This document shows, in pieces, positions 1-11,482 of a stretch of 64,000 nt of DNA. Under the pieces are notes generated by a model. The model was given only the letters and a program-made list of their open reading frames with translations, was not told where the DNA came from and searched no databases. Source of the stretch: Hofstenia miamia (lineage: Eukaryota > Xenacoelomorpha > Acoela > Hofsteniidae); the NCBI GenBank assembly GCA_900660155.1, contig CABFPE010000079.1, forward strand, positions 206,266-270,265, read 5' to 3'. How positions within the stretch are numbered: the stretch's first letter is position 1; every line of letters starts with the position of its first letter. The position numbers were made by a program, and so were the translations under genes.

Positions 1-687
1 ACTGCAGAAATTGTGTGTTCATTGGCCAGTTGGTAAGAACTATTGCCTAAAATACATCCAACTACCATTTAAAAACTGCCTCAGATTATGGTTTGGGGAG
101 CAATCTCTGCAAAAGGACGTGCCACCATCACATTCATTCCTCCAGGAACCATGATGAATGAACAAAGATGCCTAGAAATTTTGAAAAAAAGCTTCCAAAT
201 CACATGGGTTTCACTTGTGCAAATATTTCCAGCAAGATGGAGTGCCATGTCACACAGCAAAGTTGATTCAAAGCTGACTCCAACGTCAAATTTGGAGCCA
301 AGGCTGGGGTCAAGCCCAGACTTGAACCTAATTGAAAATTGTTGGAGCATTCTCAAGAAGAAAGTGCCTTTTAAGTACTCAAATTCCATGGAAGGCTCAA
401 AGCAGAACATTTGGACCACCTGGATGCAAGAGATTCTGTCAAAATTTTGCAAATCTCTAATTGATTCAATGCCTTGAAGAATCCAGCAGGTGTTGGCCAA
501 CAATAGACATTCTTTTTTCTGGTAAAGAGTGTTTTGAATAAAAGCTTTTGTATTTCATTCTGTATTTGCGCTTGTTTTTAGAAATTAAACATATTACATA
601 AAATCATTCATGAGGGCAAAATTCTATCATAAATTTGGATATTTTGATTTGAAGCAGGGTGGTCTTAGACTTTTGGTGACAACTGTA
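1..687 (+). mobile_element. Tc1/mariner-type DNA transposon, right part
   Basis: The transposase remnant at 88-505 is followed by a terminal inverted repeat at 655-685. In reverse complement this reads CAGTTGTCACC and so on, and contains the AAAGTCTAAGACCACCCTG-like core typical of Tc1-family ends. A TA target dinucleotide follows at 686-687. The left end and N-terminal transposase lie outside the window. The element is dead, as the reading frame lacks part of the catalytic core. Confidence 0.85.
88..505 (+). pseudogene. Tc1-type transposase, C-terminal half, degraded
   Basis: The frame opens with MVWGAISAKG, the conserved block before the second catalytic aspartate in Tc1 transposases (DDE/D cut-and-paste enzymes). 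It later contains SPDLNLIENCWSILKKKV, the block holding the third catalytic residue. The stretch between them, which normally carries the second aspartate (usually seen as QDNAPCHTA), is missing or scrambled around residues 45-75. The enzyme therefore cannot be functional. After the stop near 477 a shifted frame continues with residues resembling the usual C-terminus. The N-terminal DNA-binding domain is outside the window. Confidence 0.85.
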
Positions 688-859
688 TAAGATCTTTCAC
701 ATAATCATTATTGGTGGTTGTTTTATATTTTGTATCCAACATGGTAAGCAGTTTTACAGCTTCATGGCAAAAAGTGACTTTTAAAAGTGTCATGACTGTT
801 ATGGAGTGCACTAATGTATTATAGAAATATTCAATGTGTGCAAAAATGTATATTTAGTA

Positions 860-1480
860 TTTACTGCTGATGTGTGTTATGGCTACTTTTATTAACTGGA
901 TTAAAGTTTTGTTTAAGTATTCAATTACACCATTGCTTTGTAGATATTAATGTGCAGCATGTTTGTGAAAAATTTCCAATTGTTGATGTAGTTATTGTGC
1001 CAATGAGCCTCCAATTGGCTGCTGTGGCCAGTATTATTGTTGACATTGCATTGAAGTGTAATATCCAAGTATGCACAAGAGCAGTTGCAACAGTATGAAC
1101 TGTTTAATAAGTTATGGGAACCATTCTAAAATATTTAGTAAAGTTGTCAACAATGACAAAGATGTATTGGTATCCTTCATTATCTTTAAAAAATTGTTCA
1201 GTTTCAATGTGGACTATGTTGTTAGGTCCAGACAATGTTATTTTCTATAGTTCAACACATTGCATGTGAAAGTAATACAGTAGTGCAGATGAATTGTGTG
1301 TTTATTGCAAATTTGGTTTGAATAATGCCAGTATGTCCTCACTTATGGAATTCTCTTGTTATGTTGTGTTTGTAGTATTCAAGAATTACAGTACAATTGT
1401 GGTATTTTCCTCTTACAAAGAGAAGCCCATTATTAGTGGTTAGTTGCCATTTATAGTTATTGAAGTATTTAGATAGAGTG
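860..1480 (-). pseudogene. Ty3/gypsy integrase fragment
   Basis: Reverse-strand translation around 1120-1230 gives VHIETEQFFKDNEGYQYIFV followed by a VDNFTKY-type segment. This is the first half of the retroviral-type integrase catalytic core, in the order catalytic acidic region, then the I/V-D-x-F-T-K-Y block. The rest of the frame toward 860 is interrupted by many stops. There is no linked RT, so this is an isolated or nested fragment just left of the LTR at 1495. An open frame on the opposite strand (874-1098) is a shadow of this and not a gene. Confidence 0.7.
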
Positions 1481-1494
1481 TTTTAACTGGTAAT

Positions 1495-2641
1495 TGTAGC
1501 ATCCTCTACCAGGCTTCAACATCCAATTTCTCTATTATACTATTATAATTAGAGTGATACACTAGTGGGTAGGGATGTACTAATCATATGCTGCTTAATT
1601 TCCACATTACTAACTCTATTAACTGTAATTAATCAATGGTATAATGAACACTATTTAGGTGATGAAGCTTCACAGTGTCCTTTCTGATTGTTGGTGATTG
1701 AGCATCCACCCAAGGCTGATCTCCAAATCAAGTAACCACCATTCTTCTACATTCCAAGTGAATGAGTTTCACCTCTCAGCTCAATTAAGTAACTTATGTG
1801 TATCCTATCCTAGCTTGGTGCATACTCAAGACTGGCACAACTTGACTTAGTCTCAATTTGTAAAGTGTACTGTATATTTGCAACCTTAATTGTTACTAGC
1901 TGCTTAACTAATTATGTATTTAGCCATTACTGAAATATATTGGCTTTAATTAACTAAATAAATATCTAGCATGTTCCTACCCTACATGTAATAATCAATA
2001 CATGCTCAGTCACATTATCAGTCACATTATAGTCATTAATTTGGATCTGAAATGATATAGATATAAATTCCTACATTCAGCTTACCAGAATTATTTTGAA
2101 TTACTTATTGTTAATACATGTAAGAAAGTGATTGATAGTTAGCTAAATGGAAATAAAAACTCTTAATTGCATCCTTGGCATAAGTGAATTTTCATGGTTC
2201 AGAACAAGGAACCTAGAATCATTCCTGTTATAGGATCTTTGCCACTACTGAACACCAACCATTTAGCTGAACATTTTATTAGATAATCAGACCATAATAA
2301 GAAAAAAAGTATAAGAATTCCAAAGAAATTTCTTTATCAATTGTTACAATGAATTTCAATCTATTTATAGTTAACTCAAAAAAGTACCTGTTGATTTCAA
2401 ATTTCAAATTTTTTGTCTGCCAGTATGGCTAAAAATAATGGACGCAAATTTGCCCCCTTTTTTTCACCAAATTAGTAGAATCCACAAGTACTAATTGTTA
2501 ATCTTTTCATTGATAATTTCTTAGTTGCAATATATAAAATTAATTTATGATCTATTTTTTAATCAAATTTCAGTTCAATCTTAGCTCTTCTTTTAATGAC
2601 TATTTCTTTAGCAGCTTGATTAGTTTTGGGTTATGCTACAC
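1495..2641 (-). repeat. Ty3/gypsy LTR, minus orientation, 3' LTR of the element at 2650-4700
   Basis: On the minus strand the block starts TGTAGCATAA at 2641 and ends GGATGCTACA at 1495, so it has TG...CA termini with a longer inverted TGTAGCAT/ATGCTACA. It matches the block at 4794-5391 in inverse orientation. The shared parts are about 1495-1945 and 2530-2641. The middle, about 1950-2530, is absent from the other copy, so one is deleted or the other carries an insertion. Integrase codons end just inside the 2641 boundary, as expected for a 3' LTR. Confidence 0.65.
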
Positions 2642-3155
2642 TATTCATGATGTTGCCACTCTTATTAGTTTGATTAATGTTTGATTTAATTTCTCTACAG
2701 CTCCATTCACCTGTGGATGATATGCTGTTGTTCACTTGCTGACTATCTCTATTAGTTTCACCAAATCTTGAAACAGTCCACTCTTGAATTGTGGTCCCTT
2801 GTCAGTTATTATCATTTGCATTGGACCAAATTTTAGGACCCACTCCTTCATCACTATTCCAGCTGTTGTTTCTACTGTTGTTTTTTCATAGCTAACTGGA
2901 AAATGTACCTGTTGATTTCAAAATTTGAATTGTTTGTCTGCCAATATGGCTAAAAATAATAGAAGTGAATTCTCCCCCTTTGTTTTGCCAAAATTAGTAA
3001 GACCAACAAATATTCATTATAATCAATTTCACTGATATTTCTTGGTTGCATTATACAAACTAATCTAGGTTGATAATAAAGTTTTATAATATCGTTTTTA
3101 ATCACATTTTCAAATCAATCTTTGTTTTTTTCCTCTGACTATCTTTTGTTAGCAG
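2375..3155. repeat. Direct repeat pair: 2375-2625 and 2885-3155
   Basis: The two blocks share the same order of phrases, for example GTACCTGTTGATTTCAAA, then TTTGTCTGCCA, GGCTAAAAATAAT and GCAGCTT. They are offset by about 515 bp and moderately diverged. The first belongs to the LTR that ends at 2641. The second lies between decayed RT and integrase, indicating a nested LTR piece or an internal duplication. Confidence 0.65.
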
Positions 3156-4700
3156 CTTTTATTTTATTTGCAATTGAGGCTGGGTAGCTTCTTGAGTTCT
3201 GTCTTCAAATTATTTAAATCTTGTTGGTGATTCCATGTCAATTGCAATGGTGTTTTCCATCTCAACAAATTGGACATGTGTATAGTTTTTTTTGCTATGT
3301 TAGGTATGAAAGCCTGATAGTAGTTGGAGAAGACTAGTATTTGCACAATATCCTTTTTGTTATTAAGTGGAGTGATTATATTAATTGTGTCACAGGTGTC
3401 TTCTTTTAAGCTAATTTTACCTTTTTGATCTGTTGACCAAGGAAAATAGGTGATGTTTGCAAAAGTTAACTTTTATTACCATTAACATTAAGTTCTGAAT
3501 TCTTGAGTAAGCTTAGGCTCTTATCAAGTTTAGTGATGTGTTCTGCTGGTGTCTTTGATGCAAAAAGTATGCATCTATGTATGTTACAATGCCTTTGTCT
3601 GGCTGTTTGTTGTCATTTTACAGGACTCTCTCACTTAGTGTTTAAATGCTGCAAGGGCATTACAATGCCATTTGAACAAGCCATTCAGAGTGATAAAGGC
3701 TGTTTTTTGATATCTCTTTTGTGTATGGTTACCTGCTAATATGCTTTGCAAAGATCTAGAGTTGTAAATAATGAGTTTTGACCTGCTGTAAAAAGGATTT
3801 ATTCAATGTGTGGTAGAAGGTAAGAGTCCTTTTTTGTTATATTATTTGGTTTATAAAAGTCAATACATAATCAGTATTTATTGTTCTGCTTAATGAAAAC
3901 AGTTGTTGCTGCATACAGAATTTTCAATGGTTGGATAACACCATTAATTAGTAAGTCTGAAATTATGTTTGATTACTCATGTTTCACATTTTCTGGTACT
4001 GGACAAACTGGTTGGCTTATCAAGTTGTTATTGATGATATTAATATAATGCTCCTCTTTTATTGCTTTCCCTATGCTAATAGTGTTAAAATTGAAAATTG
4101 CTTTTGTTTAATTACTTGATTTTATTGTTGGAAAGTGTAGATCAAGTGTGGTTTTTCATTCAATACTGGAATTGAGTTAGATTTGTTGTTGGTTTCAATA
4201 AATTCAAGCAAAAGTATTGGTTTTTTGTCTGACAATGGCAATGATTGATGCTGCAAGTATTGTTATATTACCTGGTGTTATATTGATAAGTTTATTTCTT
4301 TTATTTAAATTGGCTGTAATGGCTGTATTATTGCAGCATTTGAGTATAGATGTCAGTATAATGACTATTTTGGTGTTTATGCCCTGTTAATCATTGATTA
4401 CAATGTCAGAATTAAGTGGTTGATTTAATGCAAGTGAAATGAAGTGCCAACTAAAAGGATCCATTTTGATGGTTTTAAATGAGTGTAATGAAATTATTTC
4501 ATTGTTGAGTGATTGTGGATGTGTGGTGATATCTGTGTTTATTGGATCAATGGTAAGTGTTTTGTTCATAAGTTGATAATTCAGTGGAATTCTTTCCCAA
4601 GTATTAATCCATATGGTTGGTTAGAGAGACTATCAGTACATCTTGGTTGAATTTGTTGTTTAAAATGCTAAATTAAAATTCATTTATTAATCCCTTTGTG
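2650..4700 (-). pseudogene. Decayed Ty3/gypsy pol (protease, RT, RNase H start, integrase)
   Basis: Read from high to low coordinates, the minus strand shows a protease end (LILGKEF near 4600) and RT fingers and palm at 3640-3960 (CIDF, then ITKKDSY, FTTLDL and QVTIHKRDIKK). Next is the RT active-site region near 3560, where the usual Y-x-D-D appears as YIDA before a frameshift. RT connection follows at 3164-3346 (NYYQAFIPNIAKKT), then integrase at 2660-2890 (ITDKGPQFKSGLF and TAYHPQVNGAVEKLN). Many stops and frameshifts make it inactive. A partial LTR-like segment (2885-3155) sits between RT and integrase, so the element was rearranged. Confidence 0.8.
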
Positions 4701-4793
4701 TCTACATAGTTGCCAGAAGTATTAATTAATCTGTGGTTATGCAGTTAATTTGTGATGAATTAATGCTGGTTTGATTTGTGCAGGTGTCTGCAA

Positions 4794-5391
4794 TTGTAGC
4801 ATAATCCATAACAAATCAAGCTGCTAAAGAATATAGTAAGTCAAAGAAGAATTAAGATCAAACTGAGATTTGATTATAAATAAATCATAAATTAATTACA
4901 CTGGTATCTCAAAATTTTCAATTTCTTGAAATTTTGCCAATATATTTCAATAAAGGCAGATTGAATAGTTATTTCAGCAGCTAGTGACATTCAAGGTTGC
5001 AAGTATATAGTACACTTTACAAATTGAGACTAAGTTGAATTGTGTTGAGCTTTGAGTAAGCACCAAGCTAGGATAGGGCACATATAAGTTGCTTCACTGA
5101 GCTGAGAGGTGGAACTCATTCAACAGCAATTGAAAGAAGTGGTTGTTACTCAATCTGGAGATCAGCTTTAGGCAGATGCCTGACCATCAACAGCTGGTAA
5201 AGACACTGCAAGGCTTCCTCAGTAAATAGTGCTTATTATATCATCCCTTAATTATAGTTATTGGAGTTTAATAATATAGAAGCTAAGCAGTTTAGGAATG
5301 GTATATCTCTACCTGCTAGTAAACCACAAAAGTTATATCTTAATAATAGAGGAGTTGTATATCAAAGACTGGTAGAGGATGCTACAACATA
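4794..5391 (+). repeat. Ty3/gypsy LTR, plus orientation
   Basis: The block begins TGTAGCATAATCC and ends GAGGATGCTACA, the mirror of the LTR at 1495-2641. It is about 600 bp and lacks the central part of the other copy. A plus-strand coiled-coil gag-like frame follows at 6007, so it probably belongs to a plus-oriented relative abutting the 5' side of the minus-strand pol relic. No convincing primer-binding site follows 5391. Confidence 0.6.
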
Positions 5392-6006
5392 ATAAACTTC
5401 TATGAGCAGAGTGTTGGTGATTTATCAAAAGAATTGGATTACTGGATTTGTTGCTGACAGGAGAACAGCATCAGGTGGATGCCCAACAAGCAGGAAAACT
5501 GTGAAGAAATCTTACCCAAATAGTGATTGTTAATATATCTGCTAAAAAAGTTAATAGAGAAATATTACTAATTCACAGAGCATTTGAGAACAAAGAGATC
5601 CCTTCCCACCAAATTAATGGAGAACCAAAGTATTAGATTTAGATAATTTAACATTGGGTCTGGTAGGAGATGCTATATGGAGAATCAGGAAAAATTCAGA
5701 AAAACAAAAACATTTGTTAGAGACACTTTTAATCAAGTGGAGGAATTAATGTACACAGTGAGCAACTGAACTTATCAGAAAATTAGAAGATAGGAAAGGT
5801 CAACAAGTCAATATACCTAACTAGGATGCATAGCATTGAGAAGGAAGAATTGGAACCATAAGGAAAAACCACTACTTACAATGAATTAATAATCTATGAC
5901 AAATAGAAACAAAAGAGGGAGCGTGAAAAAAACCCAACCCAGAGTAGTGATAACTTCAGTTGCATTGAGATCAACACCACCTACCAATGGAACAGATTAG
6001 TCCCCC
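5392..6006. other. Presumed gypsy leader; no gene
   Basis: Between the plus LTR and the gag-like coil the sequence is AT-rich, with no long frame and no recognised motif. It is best explained as the degraded 5' leader of the same retroelement. Confidence 0.35.
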
Positions 6007-6490
6007 ATGATGGAACTGCTAACAATTCACATGTCCCTAGAAACAAGTCCACAGGAAGTCTATGCTAAAAATGAAATATGGCAGTTGAGAAGAAAATTCA
6101 AACAAATGGATGAAGAGAGAGAAAACCTAATAAAAGAGCTCAAAACAGACATGAGCTCAAGGTTGCAAGAAAAGAGTAAACTATTCCAACAGGAGATAAA
6201 GAGATTAACTCAGAAACTAGCTGAGTTGAACAAGAAGATTATAGAACAGAACAAAAAGTAGGAAAGGACGTATTGGGAACTAGAAAGAGAACATAAACAC
6301 CTTGTAGAAGACAATGAAATCCTATCACAGGAACTCAAACAGTTAAGAGACAAACTCTGATTGATTAAATTAATGGAAGAGGAAAAACAGGGAGAAATAG
6401 AAACTCACAAGATGGAATTTGAAAAAAGAGAGAGAACTACAAACAATGCTTGAAAGGAGAAACAAGCAAGAGAAAGAATATGAATATTGT
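6007..6490 (+). pseudogene. Gag-like coiled-coil fragment
   Basis: An 84-residue open frame (6007-6261) is rich in K/E/L/Q with heptad-like spacing, for example EIWQLRRKFKQMDEERENL. After a stop at 6259-6261 the coil-like sequence resumes in the same frame (ELEREHKHLVEDNEILSQEL) and ends in further stops. A similar Gln/Glu/Lys-rich coil precedes gag in the minus-strand element near 50400-50640. I therefore infer it is the N-terminal coil of a gypsy gag behind the LTR at 4794-5391. A host coiled-coil exon is the alternative. Confidence 0.4.
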
Positions 6491-7051
6491 GATGTATTAT
6501 GATTTTTTTCAGATTTCTGATCCTCCTTGAATAATATCCTCATTGTTGCCAGGCTAATTATACATTTACAGTACAATATGTATACAAAAAATAACATTTA
6601 ATATTTGCAAGTAAACAAGTCCCAATGACTGTCAAAAGAAATAGAATAGGCTGCCCACATAAACAACTACTACTAAATGATTGGTAAATATATCAATAAT
6701 AAAATAAAAAATTAGCAAAACAAATAGTGAATAAATGCCAAAATTTTAGCTGCATACTTTAATAAAGTACAAACTACAAAAGTAATGAGTATAATTTTAT
6801 TTTTTTTTAAATCTAAGCAGAGTCTTGAGGGACTGCTGAATATTTACTAAATCCAAATAATTATAGTACATTTATTTACTTGCAATTTCATATCCTAAAT
6901 AATGACATTACATAGAAAACTAATTGAAAAACAGTCCAAAGAAATACATACTTTTAAAAGTATCATTACAATTTAATTGAAATTGTGTTCCTAATAATTT
7001 TTAATTTTTGGTTTTGTCACACTTGGGGGAAATAAAATCAGAGGAAGTGAT
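6491..7051. other. AT-rich noncoding
   Basis: I see no coding sequence, TIR or tandem repeat here. The open frame on the minus strand at 6370-6597 is dominated by F/S/L from poly-purine sequence and is not credible. Confidence 0.4.
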
Positions 7052-7800
7052 ATGAAATGGGTGAAACCAGGTTTTTTGAGTACTCAGAATGCTAAGAACT
7101 CTTACTTGAATAAGCTCACAAAACATTATTGGAAAAAGTCAGAGAAAAATCATCAAAACTCAGAATTAAACTCAATTGAAAATCCAATTGAAAATGCTGT
7201 AAATTACAATTTCCTTACCAATCACAAGAATCACATAGAATTTTTGTAAAATAAATGGTTTTCTGTTTTTACAACTAAAGAACTTGAAAGTAGAAAAAAT
7301 ATTGAACTCAAACTTGAAATGCAAAAACCTAAAAAACCCAAAAAAACTTGGTCTAAGTAACCAGGGTTTTCAAGTTGAGTTCAAGTTACTCAGACCAAGT
7401 TTATATTTTTACATTTTGAGTTTGACTTCATATACTTTTTAAAGAAAATTCTGTGTTTGATTGAGTTTTTTTAATTTCAAGTTTTTTAGATTAGAAAACA
7501 TTTATTTTACAATAACTCTAAGCTAAAAAATAGATATTTGTGATTAGTAAAGAAATTGAAATTGAAAATATTTTCAATTGAGCTCAACTTTGAGTTTTGA
7601 TGATCTCTCTTCTGAGTTTTTCTGAATTAGTTTTTTAGCCTGACAAAGGGTTTTTGAGTTGATTTTGAATTGTTTGGACTAAGTTTGAGCTTTTACATTT
7701 TGAGTTCACATTCAAATATTTTTTTAAAAAAATTTCTGAGTTTGATTGAGTGTTTTTCTAATTCCTAGTTTTTTAGGGTAAAAACATTATGTTTTACAAT
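7052..7800. repeat. Long foldback (inverted) repeat with internal direct repeat
   Basis: The left arm (about 7130-7340) is complementary to the right arm (about 7395-7605). For instance CATCAAAACTCAGA at 7151 matches TGAGTTTTGATGAT near 7590, and ACTTGGTCTAAGTAACC at 7348 opposes TTACTCAGACCAAGT at 7386. The centre is near 7370. The right arm also contains a direct repeat: 7396-7515 recurs at about 7681-7800 (both run AAGTTT, TTTTTACATTTTGAG, TTTGATTGAG, TTTTACAATAA). A transcript through it would form a long imperfect hairpin. Confidence 0.7.
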
Positions 7801-9975
7801 AATATTACTTCAGTCAATTAATTGTTAATTTCTTTTTATGTATGAATATGTAAATTTAATAAAGCAGTTACCTAAAACATCTTTTAATGTTGAACTGTAA
7901 TTAAGCCTAAGCATACATCAATGAAGAACCTAACAAGGTTTGTCAAAGACACACACTAGGATGAATATATAAAATTCGGGGACAGCAGCACTAAACAAAT
8001 AGGTTGTAATGCTGCCATTTGAAAAACTTGATGATGAATTTCTAAATCAAAATGACAAGATCACATTGAATAAATTAACTTTAACTACAATAGTAAATGA
8101 AAAAAATTTGTGAAATATTACTAAAACTTTTACTAATACTATAATGCAAAACATTAATTCCTTGATTTACACAAATGAATAGCAATGTAAAACTTCTTAC
8201 AAAAATCAAAATGTTTTAATAAAAAGCTACAATAAACATATTACGCATCAATTATAATTTTTATATCGCAGATATTAGCAAGAGTATATACATTATTTCT
8301 GTAATCGAACATATACTATGAACCTGTGAACAGCAGGAATGACGTCAAACCAATAGCAAATAAGTAATGGGATTAGCTAACAAAACCTTAATTTTCTCTA
8401 AATATACAAAAAATTGACGCCTGGCACACTTTTTTTCGTGATTTTCAGCCCAAAATATATAAAATAAGTGTATTTTAAAAATAATCTAAATTTTGTGAAA
8501 CTTCCCCCTTACATTGAACTACTCATTCAATAAGAAATTAACGAATTTCTACAAAAACCACTGATTAAAACATTAACTATAATATTCTAAATCATAATAT
8601 AATCCTATTACAACAACATTTTGTCTTTATTAAAACGAATATCACATTAAAAACTTTTACAACTCCTACTAATGCTGTAACAATACTTTTGATTGGTACA
8701 AAGGTATGACGTCATACAAAACTTAATACGGATTATAGCCTTGACATAGTAACATTTTTCGTCTTAGTTTTATTGTATTTTTGTATTTACTGTAGTTTAC
8801 AATTATAAATTCTTATATTTTTATTAAAATTATTAAATATACTTACCAAAGTATAACATAAAGCGTTTTTCAGTTACAGAAAACGTTTATCTGAGAGTTG
8901 AATTACATTTAAATCGGTAAACTAAAAAAGGACTATACTGACTTAAATATTAATTTTTCAAAATTTTAAGGATTTGCGATTGTTGCTCGTAAAAAACTGG
9001 TCTTGAAAAGTTGGATGAAACATCAATTTTTTTGAAAAAGTCCACTAAAGTAAAATTGATCCGCTTAAATCATGTCTTCATTGATTGAAATTGAAATAAT
9101 AACCGTCCTTCTTTTGATTTTAGTAATATTTAGTTTGCGACAAAACTTAGGTTGTGTACTAATTTGAACAAGTTTTCGTACATTCTAGCTTGCCGATATA
9201 TCGGAATAGATACATTAAAAGTTGAGGGCATTCTTGAAGAATCTGGGACCGCTTAAAAATCAAGTTGAGAATTAATATGATTGTTGGAGGTTTTCGAAAA
9301 CCTCATAAAGTCAACAAATAAACAATCAAATAGTAGTTATGTTTTATTTTTACCAACACATCAGGGTGTTTTTTAGCTTCACTAACAATGTGGATTTACA
9401 ATACTTCTGCTCTACACGCAGCAGACGGTGTGTAATATCTTAACTTATCAAACTGATCACATTCTTCAAAACGTAATGCTAGACCTCAGACACATAATTA
9501 GAATCCGGATAATTTTAGTTTCAGTCCTCGAATAATTTAAAAATCTGTTCAAAAAGTTCTTTGCTCTCAGTTTCAGTTTTTCAAAAAATTCTTTCTTTTA
9601 AGCATTTCTTAAGTTATGTACAATTACTAACTGCAAAAATAAGGTAGTGTTAGGTTACAGTTGAAAGAGTACCCTTGGGTAGGGCTGGTACCAGTAAAAG
9701 AGTTTGTAAATTCCAAAAATAAAATTGAACATTTATGGAAACTTTATTTGGAATTTGCCTTTAATTCTTTACAAAAAGGCCGGAAGTGTATTATTTAATC
9801 TTCATGCAACTCAATCATTGTTAGGTAACAACGTCAAAAACTTGCTGTTCATTCTAGTAGTCGTAAATTGAAAACACGGGTATTCGGATGAGTACGAATA
9901 TAGGTACCAGAAATCCTTGCAACGGGCAACATTTACTTTATATTGTTAGTGGATATATCATTCGCTATCTGTAAT
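7801..9975. other. Noncoding, CpG-containing, no gene recognised
   Basis: No coding frame longer than background is present. Two TGACGTCA-type palindromes occur (8339-8348 and 8704-8717). From about 8250 rightward CG dinucleotides become common, unlike 1-8200. Confidence 0.4.
8704..8717. promoter_or_regulatory. CRE-like palindrome
   Basis: A perfect 14-bp palindrome, GTATGACGTCATAC, contains the full CRE/ATF consensus TGACGTCA. A second TGACGTCA lies at 8340-8347. No gene start is evident next to it, so regulatory function is only an inference. Confidence 0.3.
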
Positions 9976-10860
9976 AATTCATGCTTGTACATTAAAGTTA
10001 TTTCATCTATTCAAGATTAGAAAAAGCAAGTTTATTTCAAAAATTATAAATAATATACATAAGCATTTTATGTTTATATTAGAAAGAATCGTGACATACC
10101 TGTGATCAAGAAATCAGAAGTGCTAATTTTGCTGTCTCAATGTAAATGAATCCGTGAATTTGCAAAGCGACGTAACATGTTCATTAGCAGTGTCGCCAAT
10201 ATTAAGAAATCAGGCGCAATCAAGTTAAAGAGATCTGGACAATGTCATTGAATAAAGTAAATTACAGATAAAGAAGACCATATATTGCTGCGTTATCAAA
10301 AGAAGTCGACGATAGCATATGCTGCACCGTTGGGCTGGCGATGAAAAGATTCTGGCGTGAATATTTGCACTCGTACAGTCCGACGACCCTTGAACACACT
10401 TCTTTGTACGAGTGTCANAATTCATGCTTGTACATTAAAGTTATTTCATCTATTCAAGATTAGAAAAAGCAAGTTTATTTCAAAAATTATAAATAATATA
10501 CATAAGCATTTTATGTTTATATTAGAAAGAATCGTGACATACCTGTGATCAAGAAATCAGAAGTGCTAATTTTGCTGTCTCAATGTAAATGAATCCGTGA
10601 ATTTGCAAAGCGACGTAACATGTTCATTAGCAGTGTCGCCAATATTAAGAAATCAGGCGCAATCAAGTTAAAGAGATCTGGACAATGTCATTGAATAAAG
10701 TACATTACAGATAAAGAAGACCATATATTGCTGCGTTATCAAAAGAAGTCGACGATAGCATATGCTGCACCGTTGGGCTGGCGATGAAAAGATTCTGGCG
10801 TGAATATTTGCACTCGTACAGTCCGACGACCCTTGAACACACTTCTTTGTACGAGTGTCA
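9976..10860. repeat. 442-bp duplication joined by one N (probable contig overlap)
   Basis: Bases 9976-10417 and 10419-10860 are identical except for one base I could find (AAGTAAATTACAG at 10250 against AAGTACATTACAG near 10698). A single N at 10418 separates them. This is the signature of two contigs whose ends overlap but were joined without merging. The short ORFs at 10225-10548 are products of this join and of crossing the N. Confidence 0.85.
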
Positions 10861-10964
10861 ATCCTCGTGTTGTCCCTAAATTAACAGTTTGCCAGAAATC
10901 ATGCGGATTGGTCTGTGAAACACTGGCTAAAAGTATATTTCTCTTACGAGACAACTTTTGAGTA

Positions 10965-11482
10965 TCATGGAGCTTCTAAACAACAGTATGATGTCCAATC
11001 CGTTTTCCACCACATTTGCATGAGAAATCCAAGAACCCCACAAAAGTCATGCTCTGGAGCATCATAAGCTTTAATGGTGCTTGAAGGCATGCTTAACTCA
11101 TCTCAATACCTAAAATTAGTTTAAACATGAGCTCTACTTCAAATGCAAGAGTGGTTCAATGACAGTGATTTTATATTCATGCAAAACAGTACTCCCTCTC
11201 AGACTGCAAGAGTTGTGAGAGAATTTTTTAGTGAAAATGGTGTTAATTTACTTAAGTGACCAGGCAATTCTCCTGATTTAAACCCCATTAAGAACATATA
11301 GACTTGCTTAAACTCAAAATTGGGGAAAAAATATCACGACCAAGCAGTAAATGATATCACGTGTATTTAGACATTGACATCATGACCCTACACTTCCAGC
11401 CACACTCATGTCTGTGATTGATAACATACCTCGCCGGATATCAGCAGTTATTGCTGCAAGAGGTGATCATACAACTTATTGA
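10965..11482 (+). pseudogene. Tc1-like transposase, degraded
   Basis: Plus-strand frames give, in order, KVMLWSIISFNG (the V-M-V-W-G block), IFMQNSTPSQTARVVREFF (the QDNAPCHTA block with the second catalytic D changed to N), PGNSPDLNPIKNI (the DLNPIEN block, with E changed to K) and a C-terminus IPRRISAVIAARGDHTTY then stop at 11482. Several stops and frame changes break it. It is a different, more complete copy than the one at the window start. I could not find paired terminal repeats. Confidence 0.85.

Noticed and set aside
8339-8348. ATGACGTCAA as a promoter element
   Set aside because: A single 8-bp match without a nearby gene start is not enough to call a promoter; kept only as a comment.
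10225-10548. Short ORFs around the N at 10418
   Set aside because: They cross an assembly join and include the N codon.
10739-10954. 71-residue minus-strand frame (LASVSQTNPHDFWQTVN region)
   Set aside because: A faint likeness to LINE linker sequence was considered, but there are no RT or endonuclease motifs nearby, so no call is made.
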